From positions 106,402-170,401 of the forward strand of contig NZ_VUYU01000015.1 in the NCBI RefSeq assembly GCF_011682065.1: 64,000 bases of DNA. The letters run 5' to 3'. Position 1 is the first letter of the stretch. Each line of letters starts with the position of its first letter. Shown here piece after piece: positions 23,956-34,596 of this stretch. Source of the stretch: Massilia rubra (GTDB taxonomy: Bacteria; Pseudomonadota; Gammaproteobacteria; Burkholderiales; Burkholderiaceae_D). Under the pieces are notes generated by a model, which did no database searches, was not told where the DNA came from, and worked only from the letters and a program-made list of their open reading frames with translations. A program made the translations under genes and the position numbers.

Positions 23956-25163
23956 ATGTCCCTATTCACCCGGAAACGCGTAGCCATCCTGATCGCCGTG
24001 ATCGCCGCCGGCGTCGCCGGCGCCGCCTGGCTGCAATCGAAAAAACCGCCCGTGATCCCGGAGTCGCGCTACCGCTCGGCGCTGGTCGACACCGGCACCA
24101 TCACCCAGACCGTCACGGCCACCGGCACCATCAACCCGGTGGCGCTGATCAATGTCGGCTCGCAAGTGTCGGGCACCGTGGTCGAGCTCAAGGCCGACTT
24201 CAACGACCACGTGAAAAAGGGCCAGGTGCTATTGAAACTCGACCCGACCATCTTCAACGCCCAGATCCGCCAGGTCGAAGCCGGCCTCGCCTCGGCCGAA
24301 GCGTCGATGCGCCTGGCGCAAGCGAACTTCGAGCGCAACGAACAGCTGGTGGCGCAAAATTACGTGTCCAGCCTGACCCTGGACCAGGCGCGCCGCGAGC
24401 TCGACGTGGCCAAGGCCAATATCAAGCTGTCCCAGGCGCAACTGGCGCGCGCCCAGGCCGACCTTGACAACAGCGTGATCCGCGCCCCCATCGACGGCGT
24501 GATCATCAAGCGCACCATCGACCTGGGCCAGACCGTGGCGGCCTCCTTCACCACGCCGAATTTGTTCCAGATCGCCAAGGACCTGACCAAGATGCAGATC
24601 GACACCAGCGTCTCGGAAGCCGACGTGGGCGCGCTGAAAGATGGCCAGCCGGCCCACTTTGTCGTCGACGCCTACCCCGACCGCGAATTCGCGGCCAGCA
24701 TGCGCCAGTTCCGGCTGGCGGCGAACGTGGTGCAGAACGTGGTCACCTACAACGTCGTGCTCGACGTCGAAAACAAGGAAGAATTGCTCAAACCGGGCAT
24801 GACGGCCCAGGTGCGCCTGGTGGTCGGCAACCGTCCCAACGTGCTGCGCATTCCCACCGCCGCCCTGCGCTTTCGCCTCAGCGACGAGGAAGTGGAAAAG
24901 GAACAGAAAAAACAAAAGGCCAGCGGCAAAACCCCGGCTGCGGTGCCGCCACCCGCCGAGGAAGACGACATCGCCTTTCGCAGCAAGAGCGAAACGGCGC
25001 GCATCTTCAAGGTCTACAAGCTCGACGAGAAGAACGAGGCCAGGCCGGTCGACATCAAGATCGGCCTGTCCAACTTCCGCTACACCGAAGTGCTGTCGGG
25101 CGGCCTGAAACAGGGCGATAAGGTCATTACGCGCGCCAACGCCGCCGCCAAGAGCGACTTCTG

Positions 25164-25164
<1 letters not shown>
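23956..25164 (+). CDS. MacA-like periplasmic adaptor (membrane fusion protein)
   Basis: Inner-membrane-anchored periplasmic adaptor linking an ABC exporter to an outer-membrane channel; 402 aa. One N-terminal membrane segment (RVAILIAVIAAGVAGAAWL) is followed by the lipoyl half-motif (VGSQVSGTVVELKADFNDHV), a long helical hairpin (about 95-165) and the second lipoyl half (DNSVIRAPIDGVI). A hydrophilic insert rich in Lys, Glu and Pro lies near residues 310-340, not typical of MacA. The ATG at 23956 is chosen over an in-frame TTG at 23944. The next gene starts within its stop codon (TGATG). Confidence 0.9.
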
Positions 25165-25930
<766 letters not shown>

Positions 25931-25934
<4 letters not shown>

Positions 25935-27154
25935 ACTTCTTCCAGGTCGTGATCGAAGCGTTCCGTTCGATGAGCGCGAACCGCCTGCGCACCGCGCTGA
26001 CCATGCTCGGCATCATCATCGGGATCACTTCGGTGGTGCTGCTGCTGGCCCTGGGCGACAGCATGCAGCGCTTCATCGGCAAGGAACTCGAAGCGCTGGG
26101 CACCAACATGCTGTTCATTTCGCCGGGCGGCAACCGCGCTGCGGCCCAGCGCATGCGCACCGGCGCCGCTCCCGCCCTGACCCTGGCCGATGCGGCCGCC
26201 CTGAATACCCTACCGAGCCTGGCCGGCGCCGCACCGGCCTTGCAAGGCGGCTTCAAGCTTGCAGTCGGCAACGAAACCTCGTCCAGCAGCGTGAGCGGCG
26301 TGACGCCTGCGATGTTCAAGATCCGCAACTGGAAGATGGAGCTCGGCAGCGTGTTCAGCGAAGCCGACGTGCGCGCCGCCTCGCGCAGCGTGATCATCGG
26401 ACACAAGGTGGCCGACCAGTTCTTCTACAAAATGGACCCGCTGGGCAAATATATCCGCATCGAAAACGTCGCCTTCCAGGTCGTTGGCGTGCTGCACGGC
26501 GAAGGCAAGCAGATCGACGGGCCGGATTTGTCGGAACTGGTGCTGGTGCCGATCACCGCCGCCCGCGCCCACCTGATCCGCAACCCCTTCCCCGACAATG
26601 TGCATTACGTCGTGGCGCAGGGCAAGTCGGACGGCAACTTGCAGGATGCCATCGAAGACATCAATGAAACCTTGCGCGACCGCCATCACATCAAGTTCGA
26701 AGAGCCGGACGACTTCCGCATCGACAACCTGGCCTCGTTTGCCGAGACCGCCGGCAAGATCAGCGCCGGCATTGCCGCCCTGCTCGGCCTGATCGGCGCG
26801 ATCTCGCTGGTGGTGGGCGGGATCGGCATCATGAACATCATGCTGGTGTCGGTGACCGAGCGCACGCGCGAGATCGGCATCCGCATGGCCATCGGCGCCA
26901 AGCCGCGCGATGTGCTGCTGCAATTCCTGACCGAAGCCGTGGTGATTTGCCTTGCCGGCGGCGTGCTCGGCATTGCCATTGCCATGGGCCTGGCGGCGGC
27001 GATCACGGCCACCGGCAAGTTCGATGTCGTCATCAGCCTGTCGGCGGTGATCGTGGCCTGCGGCTTTTCCAGCCTGGTGGGTGTGTTCTTCGGTTTTTAC
27101 CCGGCGCGGCGCGCCTCGCGCCTGTTGCCGGTCGATTGTTTACGTTACGAATAG
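25931..27154 (+). CDS. ABC transporter permease (MacB membrane half)
   Basis: A 407-aa inner-membrane protein of the MacB/FtsX type. One N-terminal membrane helix (LRTALTMLGIIIGITSVVLLLAL) is followed by a large periplasmic MacB_PCD domain (about 45-265). Three C-terminal helices follow, including ALLGLIGAISLVVGGIGIMNIMLVSV, with the conserved cytoplasmic ERTREIGIRMAIGAK motif between them. The end PARRASRLLPVDCLRYE is typical. With the adaptor and ATPase genes it forms a tripartite exporter; substrates of this class range from macrolides to peptides. Confidence 0.95.
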
Positions 27155-27160
27155 ACTTTG

Positions 27161-27904
27161 ATGACATTGCCATTACTGATTGCCATGCTGCTGGCCGCCG
27201 GCGCCGCTTCCGCCCAGGAAGCCGGGGCGGCCAAGGAAGCCGACGCGGCGAAGGAGGTCGGGACGGTGCAGGTCAACGCCCTGCGCGACCCGGATTTCAA
27301 GACTTACCGCGCGTTTGTTGCCGGGCTCGACGCGTTCGATGCGAAGCACACGCTGGCGCCGGCAGCGGCCCTGCGCTTCCTGCTACGCCCGAGCACGCCG
27401 AACGCCAGCATCGAGGGCGTGACCATCCGTATCGCCGGCAACGAGACCAATATGGCGGTGCCGCTGGCTGCCGACGGCACGTTTGCCATGCCGCGCAACC
27501 AGGCGGCGCTGGACGAGGAAGCCGAAGTGCTCCTCAACCGCAAGAAAGGCAGCTTCCGCTGGCGCCCTTCCGTGCATACGCCCGAGGTGCCGGCCAACGC
27601 GCGCCGGCTGGGCGACCTGCGGCTCGAATGCGAGGTGCGCTGGGCGGTGGACCGCAAGGACATGGGCTTCGCCAAGCGCACCATCATCAGCGCGTTCGGG
27701 GGGCCGTGCCGGACGGCGCGCGTGCATGTCTTGCAACTGGCGCCGCGCGCGCTGGCCGGGTATCGCATGGTGGCGGGGGAACGCAGCGAAACGGCGCCGG
27801 CCGACGCGGTGAGGGAGGACCGGACGACGTATATGGTGCCGCTGCATGATGCAAGCTGGCCGGATGAGGCGCTGGTGGAGTTTGAGTTCGTCGACCAGAA
27901 ATAG
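27161..27904 (+). CDS. Secreted hypothetical protein downstream of the exporter
   Basis: A 247-aa protein with a clear signal peptide (MTLPLLIAMLLAAGAASA, cleavage before QEAG). A short Ala/Lys/Glu-rich stretch is followed by a globular domain with mixed strands (LRFLLRPSTPNASIEGVTI, YMVPLHDASWPDEALVEFEF). The ATG at 27161 directly follows an in-frame TTG. It starts 6 bp after the permease stop and is likely co-transcribed, so it may be an accessory or cargo of the exporter. No known family recognised. Confidence 0.75.
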   Translation: MTLPLLIAMLLAAGAASAQEAGAAKEADAAKEVGTVQVNALRDPDFKTYRAFVAGLDAFDAKHTLAPAAALRFLLRPSTPNASIEGVTIRIAGNETNMAVPLAADGTFAMPRNQAALDEEAEVLLNRKKGSFRWRPSVHTPEVPANARRLGDLRLECEVRWAVDRKDMGFAKRTIISAFGGPCRTARVHVLQLAPRALAGYRMVAGERSETAPADAVREDRTTYMVPLHDASWPDEALVEFEFVDQK

Positions 27905-27977
27905 TTTCTGGAGGGATTAGGTAGAGCGGCAGCCTTCGACCCCGCGCACATGTAAACAATACCAGTAGATTCTGTGT

Positions 27978-28358
27978 TCACTCCTCAAAATCTGCATACA
28001 TGTGCGGAACACCATCGATGACGATTTTCTCTGACATAGTCAAAGCCATCCCGGACGCAGTCACTCTGAATTCAGAAAAAATTTCCTGAAAATCCAAGGG
28101 CAGGAGTCCTTCGCGCATGGGATAACTAAGCGGCAAGTCCACGTAGGGCACAGGCAGCTGAATCGAACCATCAAGAACTGCTTTACACATCGGAACCACC
28201 CATTTCAATATGCCATACTCATCATTATTCGGGTCAATATTGGTCTGTATATAGCTCAGGAGATTCTTTGCAATACGTCTAAGTTTCACCACATCCACTT
28301 CGGCATAGAAACCAGTATTCCCCACCAATCTGACAAGCCTTTTTTTCGTCACATTCAT
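27978..28358 (-). CDS. Putative immunity protein of the T6SS effector
   Basis: A 126-aa cytoplasmic protein (MNVTKKRLVRLVGNTGFYAE... to ...HMYADFEE), not recognised as a known family. Its ATG overlaps the stop of the putative effector gene (ATGA), the standard arrangement for a toxin/immunity pair. Base composition is clearly more AT-rich than the surrounding genome, with codons such as AAA, ATA and TTA, suggesting recent acquisition. Immunity is inferred from position and size only. Confidence 0.6.
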   Translation of the reverse strand: MNVTKKRLVRLVGNTGFYAEVDVVKLRRIAKNLLSYIQTNIDPNNDEYGILKWVVPMCKAVLDGSIQLPVPYVDLPLSYPMREGLLPLDFQEIFSEFRVTASGMALTMSEKIVIDGVPHMYADFEE

Positions 28359-30154
28359 GGCAATTTTCCAATTAGAACAGGGGACGTAAACGCGCTCCGA
28401 TCGGTGATCAGCGTCTGAACCCCACCTCCCGGTTGAAGATATCCGTTTTGCGAAGTTCTGGCAATCGTCGATTCAAACACCGTAATTTTCCTGTTTGCTA
28501 CGACTTCGTGAACGTCAAAGCGTACAGTTTGTTGGCTTTCCAAAGGGATTCCAAGACGATCGGAAATTTGATCGTAGCTCATGCCTTTCAAGGATGACAT
28601 TTCGTCCTTCGTCGCAAAAAAGGCTGAATATTTTCCAGGAATATCGCCTTCTGGGACTAATTTATAGAGAGATTGGCCAGGTGCTAAGTCAACTGCTTTT
28701 GGCAGAGTTGATCCACTCGCCATCAAATTGCTCGCTTTATCTGCTGCCTCCGCTGGCGTGAAACCTTGAGATGTATACGACTCCACGAGTCTTCGTCCTT
28801 CGGGGCTATTGGCAGGACTATCAACAATCCCATGAGTCTTATATGCATTTGGCCCCGTATATCCGTTTGCTGGCGGCCGTGCTCGCTTTGGGACACGTGC
28901 GACGTAGACGCCCCCACGTGACAAGGCGGCGCTAGTGCCAGGCGTTGCGGTAGCGCTCACCGCCGGTGTGCCGACAGCCGCAGTGGCGCGGACGGCAGGC
29001 GCGCCTACAGCAGCAGTCGAGCTGATAGCGGGCGAACCGACAGCAGCGGTAGCTGTCTTTTTGGCAGCACTACTAGCGCTCCCAGCTACACTGCTTCCGG
29101 TTGCGACGGTAGCACCACCAGTCGTGCTGGAGAGAGAGGCAGCGCTCGCAGCAGCGGCTGCATCCTTGGCCTTCGCCAGATCCGACAGTTTTTTTGCTTG
29201 CGCGGCACGTAGCGCTTTAATCGGCGTAATCACGAGAGTGAATAGTTCAATCCCGCCTCGCGTCCCCGCTTCAACGTACTGTCCCTTCATCCATGGATCG
29301 GTCACAGGCTTGACCAGTGCCTTGGCCATGCCCACCACATCCTTCGTGATGCTGGGGGCTTCGATATTTCCCAGGCTGATTTCCTCGGCAAGTATCTGGC
29401 GGTCCAGACTAGCAAGCACACTTCCCGTCGGTGTCATCTCGCGAGCCAACTTGGGCACGCCTTTAACCGCTTCATACGCAAGTTCGCCTATGCCCATGAC
29501 GAAGTCCTTCGTAGCGCCAAGTGCCCCCCGTTCCAGCTGCGCATACCAATCGCTGACGGTTCCTGGAGTTCCTTGCCGGTCGCTAATCCAACCGTTCAAC
29601 ACCGCATTTGCACGATCGAAATCGAAGATGCCGTCAAACGCATCCAGGTTCAGACGCCCTTCCCTCAATGCGTCCCGCAGCGCTTTCAATTGAAGAAGTT
29701 TTTTGCTGACACGCGCCCCAGCACCTGGCGGCGCGCCGGCTGGTTTCGCCACCGCAGCCGCAACGGTTTTGGTCATCGTCACGATCCGCCCTCGCGCACC
29801 GCCCATGCCGGTGCTGTCGCAATTGATACGGCAGGCGCTGTCATGGCGCGCCACAGGTATTGCGTTGACCTTGACGTTGGAGTGGCCCTCCAGTATCTGG
29901 AGATAGCCAGTATTCAGCGATGTCCCGGAAACAATATGCGCACCCGCATTCGCTTGCGTATTCTTGAAAAGATCGCCGACGCGGTACACCGGCGTCCCCC
30001 GCGCCTTCACATCCGGCGATGCCGCATACTGGTGATCGAGCCGCGCGAAGCTGTTAAACGCGACGATGCACTTGCCCACCTTGCACAGGTCGGACTCCGT
30101 TGCGACAGCCAGCCAACCCTCAGCGTGCGCGATATGTCGGGTCTGCCCCATCAT
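28355..30154 (-). CDS. PAAR-like (DUF4150) protein with C-terminal putative toxin domain
   Basis: Predicted T6SS effector, 599 aa. Residues about 1-125 resemble a DUF4150/PAAR-like spike-tip domain (VSGTSLNTGYLQILEG, CRINCDSTGMGGARG). A helical middle region (about 150-330) includes a hydrophobic stretch near FTLVITPIKALRAA. A low-complexity linker follows, with four TAAVGxPA-type repeats (about 370-415). The last 150 residues form a separate domain with LYKLVPEGDIPGKYSAFFAT, GIPLESQQTVRFDVHEV and TSQNGYLQPGGGVQTL. I do not recognise the toxin fold; a nucleotide- or NAD-acting enzyme is possible but unsupported. It is coupled to a small downstream gene and overlaps the DUF2169 gene by 35 bp. 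Confidence 0.75.
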   Translation of the reverse strand: MMGQTRHIAHAEGWLAVATESDLCKVGKCIVAFNSFARLDHQYAASPDVKARGTPVYRVGDLFKNTQANAGAHIVSGTSLNTGYLQILEGHSNVKVNAIPVARHDSACRINCDSTGMGGARGRIVTMTKTVAAAVAKPAGAPPGAGARVSKKLLQLKALRDALREGRLNLDAFDGIFDFDRANAVLNGWISDRQGTPGTVSDWYAQLERGALGATKDFVMGIGELAYEAVKGVPKLAREMTPTGSVLASLDRQILAEEISLGNIEAPSITKDVVGMAKALVKPVTDPWMKGQYVEAGTRGGIELFTLVITPIKALRAAQAKKLSDLAKAKDAAAAASAASLSSTTGGATVATGSSVAGSASSAAKKTATAAVGSPAISSTAAVGAPAVRATAAVGTPAVSATATPGTSAALSRGGVYVARVPKRARPPANGYTGPNAYKTHGIVDSPANSPEGRRLVESYTSQGFTPAEAADKASNLMASGSTLPKAVDLAPGQSLYKLVPEGDIPGKYSAFFATKDEMSSLKGMSYDQISDRLGIPLESQQTVRFDVHEVVANRKITVFESTIARTSQNGYLQPGGGVQTLITDRSAFTSPVLIGKLP

Positions 30155-31334
30155 CCACCCCGCTCAATGGTTGCACTTCCGGCTGAGCTGGCGCGGCTGC
30201 GTTCCCGGAGGAAGTAGCCGCGATCGCAATGTCCACCACAGGATCGTCGTCGTAGAAATGCGTGCGCCAGACCATTGACACCTGGCGTCGGTCCAGATCG
30301 AAACGCAGGGTGTCGAGCAGCGGGATGCTGATCACATTGCCTCCGCTGGCAAGCCGGGCAACAACAATGAGCATCCATCCGGGCAAAACCATGTCCGTTT
30401 TATCAGGAAGCAGGCCTGTCATCGTCACGGTTTCGTCACCGCGCAAATGCGGGGTAATGACCATGTCGGCGGGAGCATTTTGGAAATAGCGCGAATCGAA
30501 ATTTTCTGGCAGCAGTGGATACCGCTTGGCGCGCCAGAGCGCGTCAAAGTCGCCCTGGTAATCCACGCGCGGCGTACACCAGCGTACGATCGCGCTCAAT
30601 CCCTGCGGCGGCAAGCGCGAGAAAGGATGGGTGACGGGATCGAGCGGCGCCTCGATCTGGGGAGCGGCGAGCATCTTTTGTTCAGCCACCCAGCGCGCGA
30701 CGAATGTGCGCCCAGCCCGGCCCAGATGCTTGTAATCGCCCGGCGCAGGTAACCAGCCAATGCCCGCCGGATTGGCGCTGTGCCTGATCGTGTCCGCCTC
30801 GCCGTCGCTGGTGAATGCAGCCGCAACGTCAACGCAGCCACCGTACGCCAACCGGTAGTCCAGGCATACGGATTCGACAGGTGAAGCCGTCCCCAGGCGC
30901 CAGCCAAACGCCTGCTTGCGGAACTGGCGCGGACCATGCAAACGTACCAGCTTCTTGAGCGTGCCAACGCGTATCCCGGCGACCCACTGGGCGCATGCCA
31001 GTCCGCCCGGGGCCAGTGCGTGGCCGCTGACAAGAATGTCGGTGCCGGGTTTATACGGCACCAGATCGCCATCTTCCTGTATCACGGAGCGCAGCGGATC
31101 GCTCGATACCGGCCCGGCATACGTATCGCCAGCAACGACAGGATGTTGTTCTTGCGCGAGCGTAATGGTCTCGCCATGCGCCGCAAAATCGAACGTGGCG
31201 CGTACCACAAGCACATCGAGGCACTCACCTTCCGGGCCTGTCTGTTGAAACCAGAAATGCGGCATACCCGTGTGGTTGACGATGGTGGCGTTGCTCGCGG
31301 CGCGCCCGTGGTCCGCAGGAAGCGGGGCGGTCAT
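30120..31334 (-). CDS. DUF2169-family T6SS accessory protein
   Basis: A 404-aa protein found almost always beside vgrG and PAAR-type genes and thought to help load effectors onto the spike. The start MTAPLPADHGRAASNATIVN, the motif HTGMPHFWFQQTGPEG and the later DYRLAYGGCVD fit the family. The ATG at 31334 overlaps the vgrG stop (ATGA); a longer in-frame version would run deep into vgrG. No signal peptide. It sits between spike and effector genes, consistent with an adaptor role. Confidence 0.85.
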   Translation of the reverse strand: MTAPLPADHGRAASNATIVNHTGMPHFWFQQTGPEGECLDVLVVRATFDFAAHGETITLAQEQHPVVAGDTYAGPVSSDPLRSVIQEDGDLVPYKPGTDILVSGHALAPGGLACAQWVAGIRVGTLKKLVRLHGPRQFRKQAFGWRLGTASPVESVCLDYRLAYGGCVDVAAAFTSDGEADTIRHSANPAGIGWLPAPGDYKHLGRAGRTFVARWVAEQKMLAAPQIEAPLDPVTHPFSRLPPQGLSAIVRWCTPRVDYQGDFDALWRAKRYPLLPENFDSRYFQNAPADMVITPHLRGDETVTMTGLLPDKTDMVLPGWMLIVVARLASGGNVISIPLLDTLRFDLDRRQVSMVWRTHFYDDDPVVDIAIAATSSGNAAAPAQPEVQPLSGVDDGADPTYRAR

Positions 31335-33631
31335 TTGGCCTTCTCCCCGTCGCTTCCCGGAGCACTTTCCGCACTTCCGGAATTGAGAAGCACATCGGCA
31401 GGCCCGTCGACATGAACCTTCGCGCTCGCCTTGATATGGATGTCTTTGCTTTCCAGGTAAATCGCGTCCGGCGTCATCACGAACTTCGATCCGCCGCACA
31501 CCAGTTCGATCGTCTCGCCGGCCGATACCGACACAACCTTGCCGACCTTGGTCGTCTGGCTGCGTCCCACCACCGTCGCCATGATCATGCCCACGTTCAA
31601 GTTGTAGGCCATGCCCACCGTGTCGATCCGGCCCATGCCGACGTTCTGCATGGATGCCATGCCGATCGTCTCGGTCTTCATGCGGGCGACATTGATCGAC
31701 CAGTTTTTACCGATCCTGTCTTTCTCGTTTTTAGCAACCGTTTTACTGCGGTTCACGCCAACGCTGATCGTTTCGTTCTTGCCCACGGTCTCGGTGCGGT
31801 TGGCGCCGATGGAGATCGTTTCATTGACGCCGACATCTTCGCTGCGGTTGCCGCCGATACTGATACGTTCATCATGGTCGACCCGTTCGGTACGATCGTG
31901 ATGCACCGTGATCGTTTCATCCCGGTCCACCGTTTCGGTCCGGTCGCGCTTGATATGGCTGGTTTCGTCACGGTCCACCGTCTTGCGCCGGTCGTTGCCG
32001 ACCCATTTGTCTTCGTCGTGCTCGACTTCGGTCAGTTGATCCTTCTCCGCATGCAGCCACAACTGCTCCTGCCCCTTCTTGTCTTCGAAGCGCAGTGCGT
32101 TCGCGTTGTCGTACTGACCGCCGGGCGTCGAACGCGACAGGATCCCGCTCTGGGTTTTGTTGGCCGGAAGCGCCCACGGCGGCAGGGTATTCGCATTCGG
32201 CACCATGCCGGTGATGATCGGCCGGTCCGGATTGCCATCCATGAACTGCACCAGCACCTCCGTCCCGATGCGCGGAATTGATACCATGCCGAAATTTTCA
32301 CCCGCCCACGGCGTCGCCACCCTGATCCATGCCGAACTCTTTTCGTCGTTGGCCCCAGCGCGGTCCCAATGAAACTGCACTCGTACACGGCCATACATGT
32401 CCGTATGAATTTCTTCACCGGTGGGACCGACGACAGTGGCTGTCTGGATGCCGTGGATCTTTGTCTCGCTGCTGTGATGACTGCGCGGTGCACGCCATGG
32501 CACAATTTTTCGCACACAGACCAGCGTATTGCCGTAGTGGGAGGGCGCCGTCGAACTCACATGGTAGTTATTGCTCGCACTGTGAATCACCTCGACGATG
32601 AGGAACTCCCTGGCCTGCTCGTCATGCTCCGTCGCCCCTCGGTCGAAGTGACCGGTAAGCCGGAACCAGCGCCCCGGCATGACATAGCGACTGTTACCCG
32701 CGCCTTTGAAGTGCTTGCCGCTCGCTTCCAGCCCCTCCATGCGGGTCTGGGCCAGCGAACGCGCATCGCCGCCATCCTTGAACCCGAAAGCGCCCGTGTA
32801 TTCATAGGACTCCACATGCAATACCTGGCCTTGCTGATGAACAGTCGGCAGGGAGGTGAGAGCCGGCTGTGGCGCCTTGAAGTCGTAGGAAACCAGGGCA
32901 ATGCTGCCCTCCGTGATCTGGCGCCCCGGCGACCATTCGGCAATGCCATCTTCCTCGACTGCGCCGCCATGGCGCTGGAACGGTATCTCCGGATCGCTTC
33001 CGTCGATTGCAGGGGCGGCGCTCGAATCGTCCGACAACACCAGTTTGTGACCAGTGGCGCTGTGTTCAAACCAATAGAAAATGCCGGCGGCAGCCCAGCG
33101 CCGTTCCAGAAAATTGCTGTCGGTCTCGTCGAACTGGCAGCAATCGGTCATTACGCCGCTTGCCCCTTGTACCCGCCAATCCCAATCGGCCAGATTGGCG
33201 TAATCCCCGAAGATGCTCCTGGCCTGCTCGTACAGGGAGGTGTAGTGAAACAGGTAGTTGTCCTTGCGCAGGCTCAAATACTTGAACCAGGGCGCCAGCC
33301 GGGCTTCGTAAAACGACAAGCCACCATCGACGCGTTTCAAAGAAAAACTAAATACGTGGCCGGAAAAATGACGCAGGCTGCCATCCTTGCGCACCAGCTC
33401 GATGCACATGAGCTTTCCCTGAACTTCTTTCAGTGGAATGCCTGGATCGCCCGACAACAGTTCGACGACAAATTCGAACGGCTTCGATAATCCTTCCGAG
33501 GCGTGCAACTGGTTGACGAGCAACTGAGCAAAGGGACCGTCATCGTGCGGAAATGACAAGCGCAAGAGGCGATCATGCTGGCGCTCGCCGACCAGGTCCT
33601 GCAAACATTCAGAAGAGGAAATAGTCGCCAT
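31331..33631 (-). CDS. VgrG type VI secretion spike protein
   Basis: A trimeric spike protein of the T6SS needle, 766 aa. The gp27-like part (about 1-380) starts RLLRLSFPHDDGPFAQLLVN. The OB-fold/gp5-like part has GRVRVQFHWDR, WIRVATPWAG and GTEVLVQFMDGNPDRPIITG. From about residue 540 there is a long beta-helix of 8- to 10-residue repeats (TVDRDETSHI, TVGKNETISVG, NVGMGRIDTVGM). A C-terminal strand region carries FVMTPDAIYLESKDIHI. It heads a coupled operon with DUF2169, effector and immunity genes. No tss/baseplate genes are in the window, so it relies on a system encoded elsewhere. Confidence 0.95.
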   Translation of the reverse strand: MATISSSECLQDLVGERQHDRLLRLSFPHDDGPFAQLLVNQLHASEGLSKPFEFVVELLSGDPGIPLKEVQGKLMCIELVRKDGSLRHFSGHVFSFSLKRVDGGLSFYEARLAPWFKYLSLRKDNYLFHYTSLYEQARSIFGDYANLADWDWRVQGASGVMTDCCQFDETDSNFLERRWAAAGIFYWFEHSATGHKLVLSDDSSAAPAIDGSDPEIPFQRHGGAVEEDGIAEWSPGRQITEGSIALVSYDFKAPQPALTSLPTVHQQGQVLHVESYEYTGAFGFKDGGDARSLAQTRMEGLEASGKHFKGAGNSRYVMPGRWFRLTGHFDRGATEHDEQAREFLIVEVIHSASNNYHVSSTAPSHYGNTLVCVRKIVPWRAPRSHHSSETKIHGIQTATVVGPTGEEIHTDMYGRVRVQFHWDRAGANDEKSSAWIRVATPWAGENFGMVSIPRIGTEVLVQFMDGNPDRPIITGMVPNANTLPPWALPANKTQSGILSRSTPGGQYDNANALRFEDKKGQEQLWLHAEKDQLTEVEHDEDKWVGNDRRKTVDRDETSHIKRDRTETVDRDETITVHHDRTERVDHDERISIGGNRSEDVGVNETISIGANRTETVGKNETISVGVNRSKTVAKNEKDRIGKNWSINVARMKTETIGMASMQNVGMGRIDTVGMAYNLNVGMIMATVVGRSQTTKVGKVVSVSAGETIELVCGGSKFVMTPDAIYLESKDIHIKASAKVHVDGPADVLLNSGSAESAPGSDGEKAK

Positions 33632-33847
33632 GTTCAGCCCACTTTTGTCGGTTTAAGATGTTTCCGATTGGAATCTTTAACTGACAGTAGAGGAACGAAA
33701 GCGACGCCGGGTTGCGCGAACGCAGAAACATCACGACGCGTGACAACAATGCAGAAAAGATGTTGCGGAGAAAGCTAAATTTCCTTCAGCTACGTCAAAA
33801 TCGCTACACCGACAAGACGTTTGCTGCTCAATGCATGCATTAAATGC

Positions 33848-34348
33848 CTAGCCACTGCAGCCGGCACGCCCCTTGCCTTCGAACGCCGCGCCGCTGAGCG
33901 TGTGAAGTTGCACCGTCCCACCCGCCTTTGCGCTCAGGCAAAACCTGGCACGATAAGCCCGTGGCGCGCTGGACAGCATCGGCGGCGTGATCTCGATCAG
34001 CGTCTCATAGACCTTGCCCGGCTGAAGTGGCAACGCTGTCGTTTTCGGCAAGACGGGTAAGCGCCCCGCATACGGAATACACAGGCGAAACGTAACCAGA
34101 AATGGCCGTTGCGGGGGAATCGACATGGCCCACATCAGCGCCTTCCCCGCTGGCGTCACCTCACTCACGCTGATCGAACGAAATTCCGGCGCCCCGAAAC
34201 GGCGCTCATCTTTCTGAAAGACCGTAAAGCACGGCGTGCCGCCGCTGCCCATCCGCACATCGAGCTCGCCAACAGGCGGCGCCGCACCAGCGTTCACGCA
34301 CCACGTGGCGGCAACGACAGCACACAAGATGAGCAGATTGGGCCGCAT
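33848..34348 (-). CDS. Secreted hypothetical protein next to the T6SS operon
   Basis: A 166-aa exported protein. The ATG at 34348 is chosen because GGGGGAA lies 8 bp upstream and MRPNLLILCAVVAATWCVNA forms a clean signal peptide (cleavage near AGAA). The mature part contains GGTPCFTVFQKDERR, a predicted beta-rich body and C-terminal Cys residues (RARFCLSAK, GRAGCSG), so disulfides are likely. I do not recognise a family. It is on the same strand as the T6SS operon but separated by 216 bp, and may be a bystander. Confidence 0.65.
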   Translation of the reverse strand: MRPNLLILCAVVAATWCVNAGAAPPVGELDVRMGSGGTPCFTVFQKDERRFGAPEFRSISVSEVTPAGKALMWAMSIPPQRPFLVTFRLCIPYAGRLPVLPKTTALPLQPGKVYETLIEITPPMLSSAPRAYRARFCLSAKAGGTVQLHTLSGAAFEGKGRAGCSG

Positions 34349-34596
34349 GAAAGATTCCCCCATGAAAGATTCTGTAAGTAAATACCAAGAATAGAGAGGT
34401 GGCTCAGCGCAGTGTTGACTGCGCACATGCGCAAACGTTATGTCGGACTTGACGCAGAATCAGGAAACTTGTCCGACCCGACGCGCAGCGCGTCACGATG
34501 GATGCATTGAAGACAATAAAGCTGGTTCGGGAGACGAACGCGATTGCAGCGCAAAGCAGGAGATCGGAACTGCCTGTCGCCAGGCAAAGGCGCACG

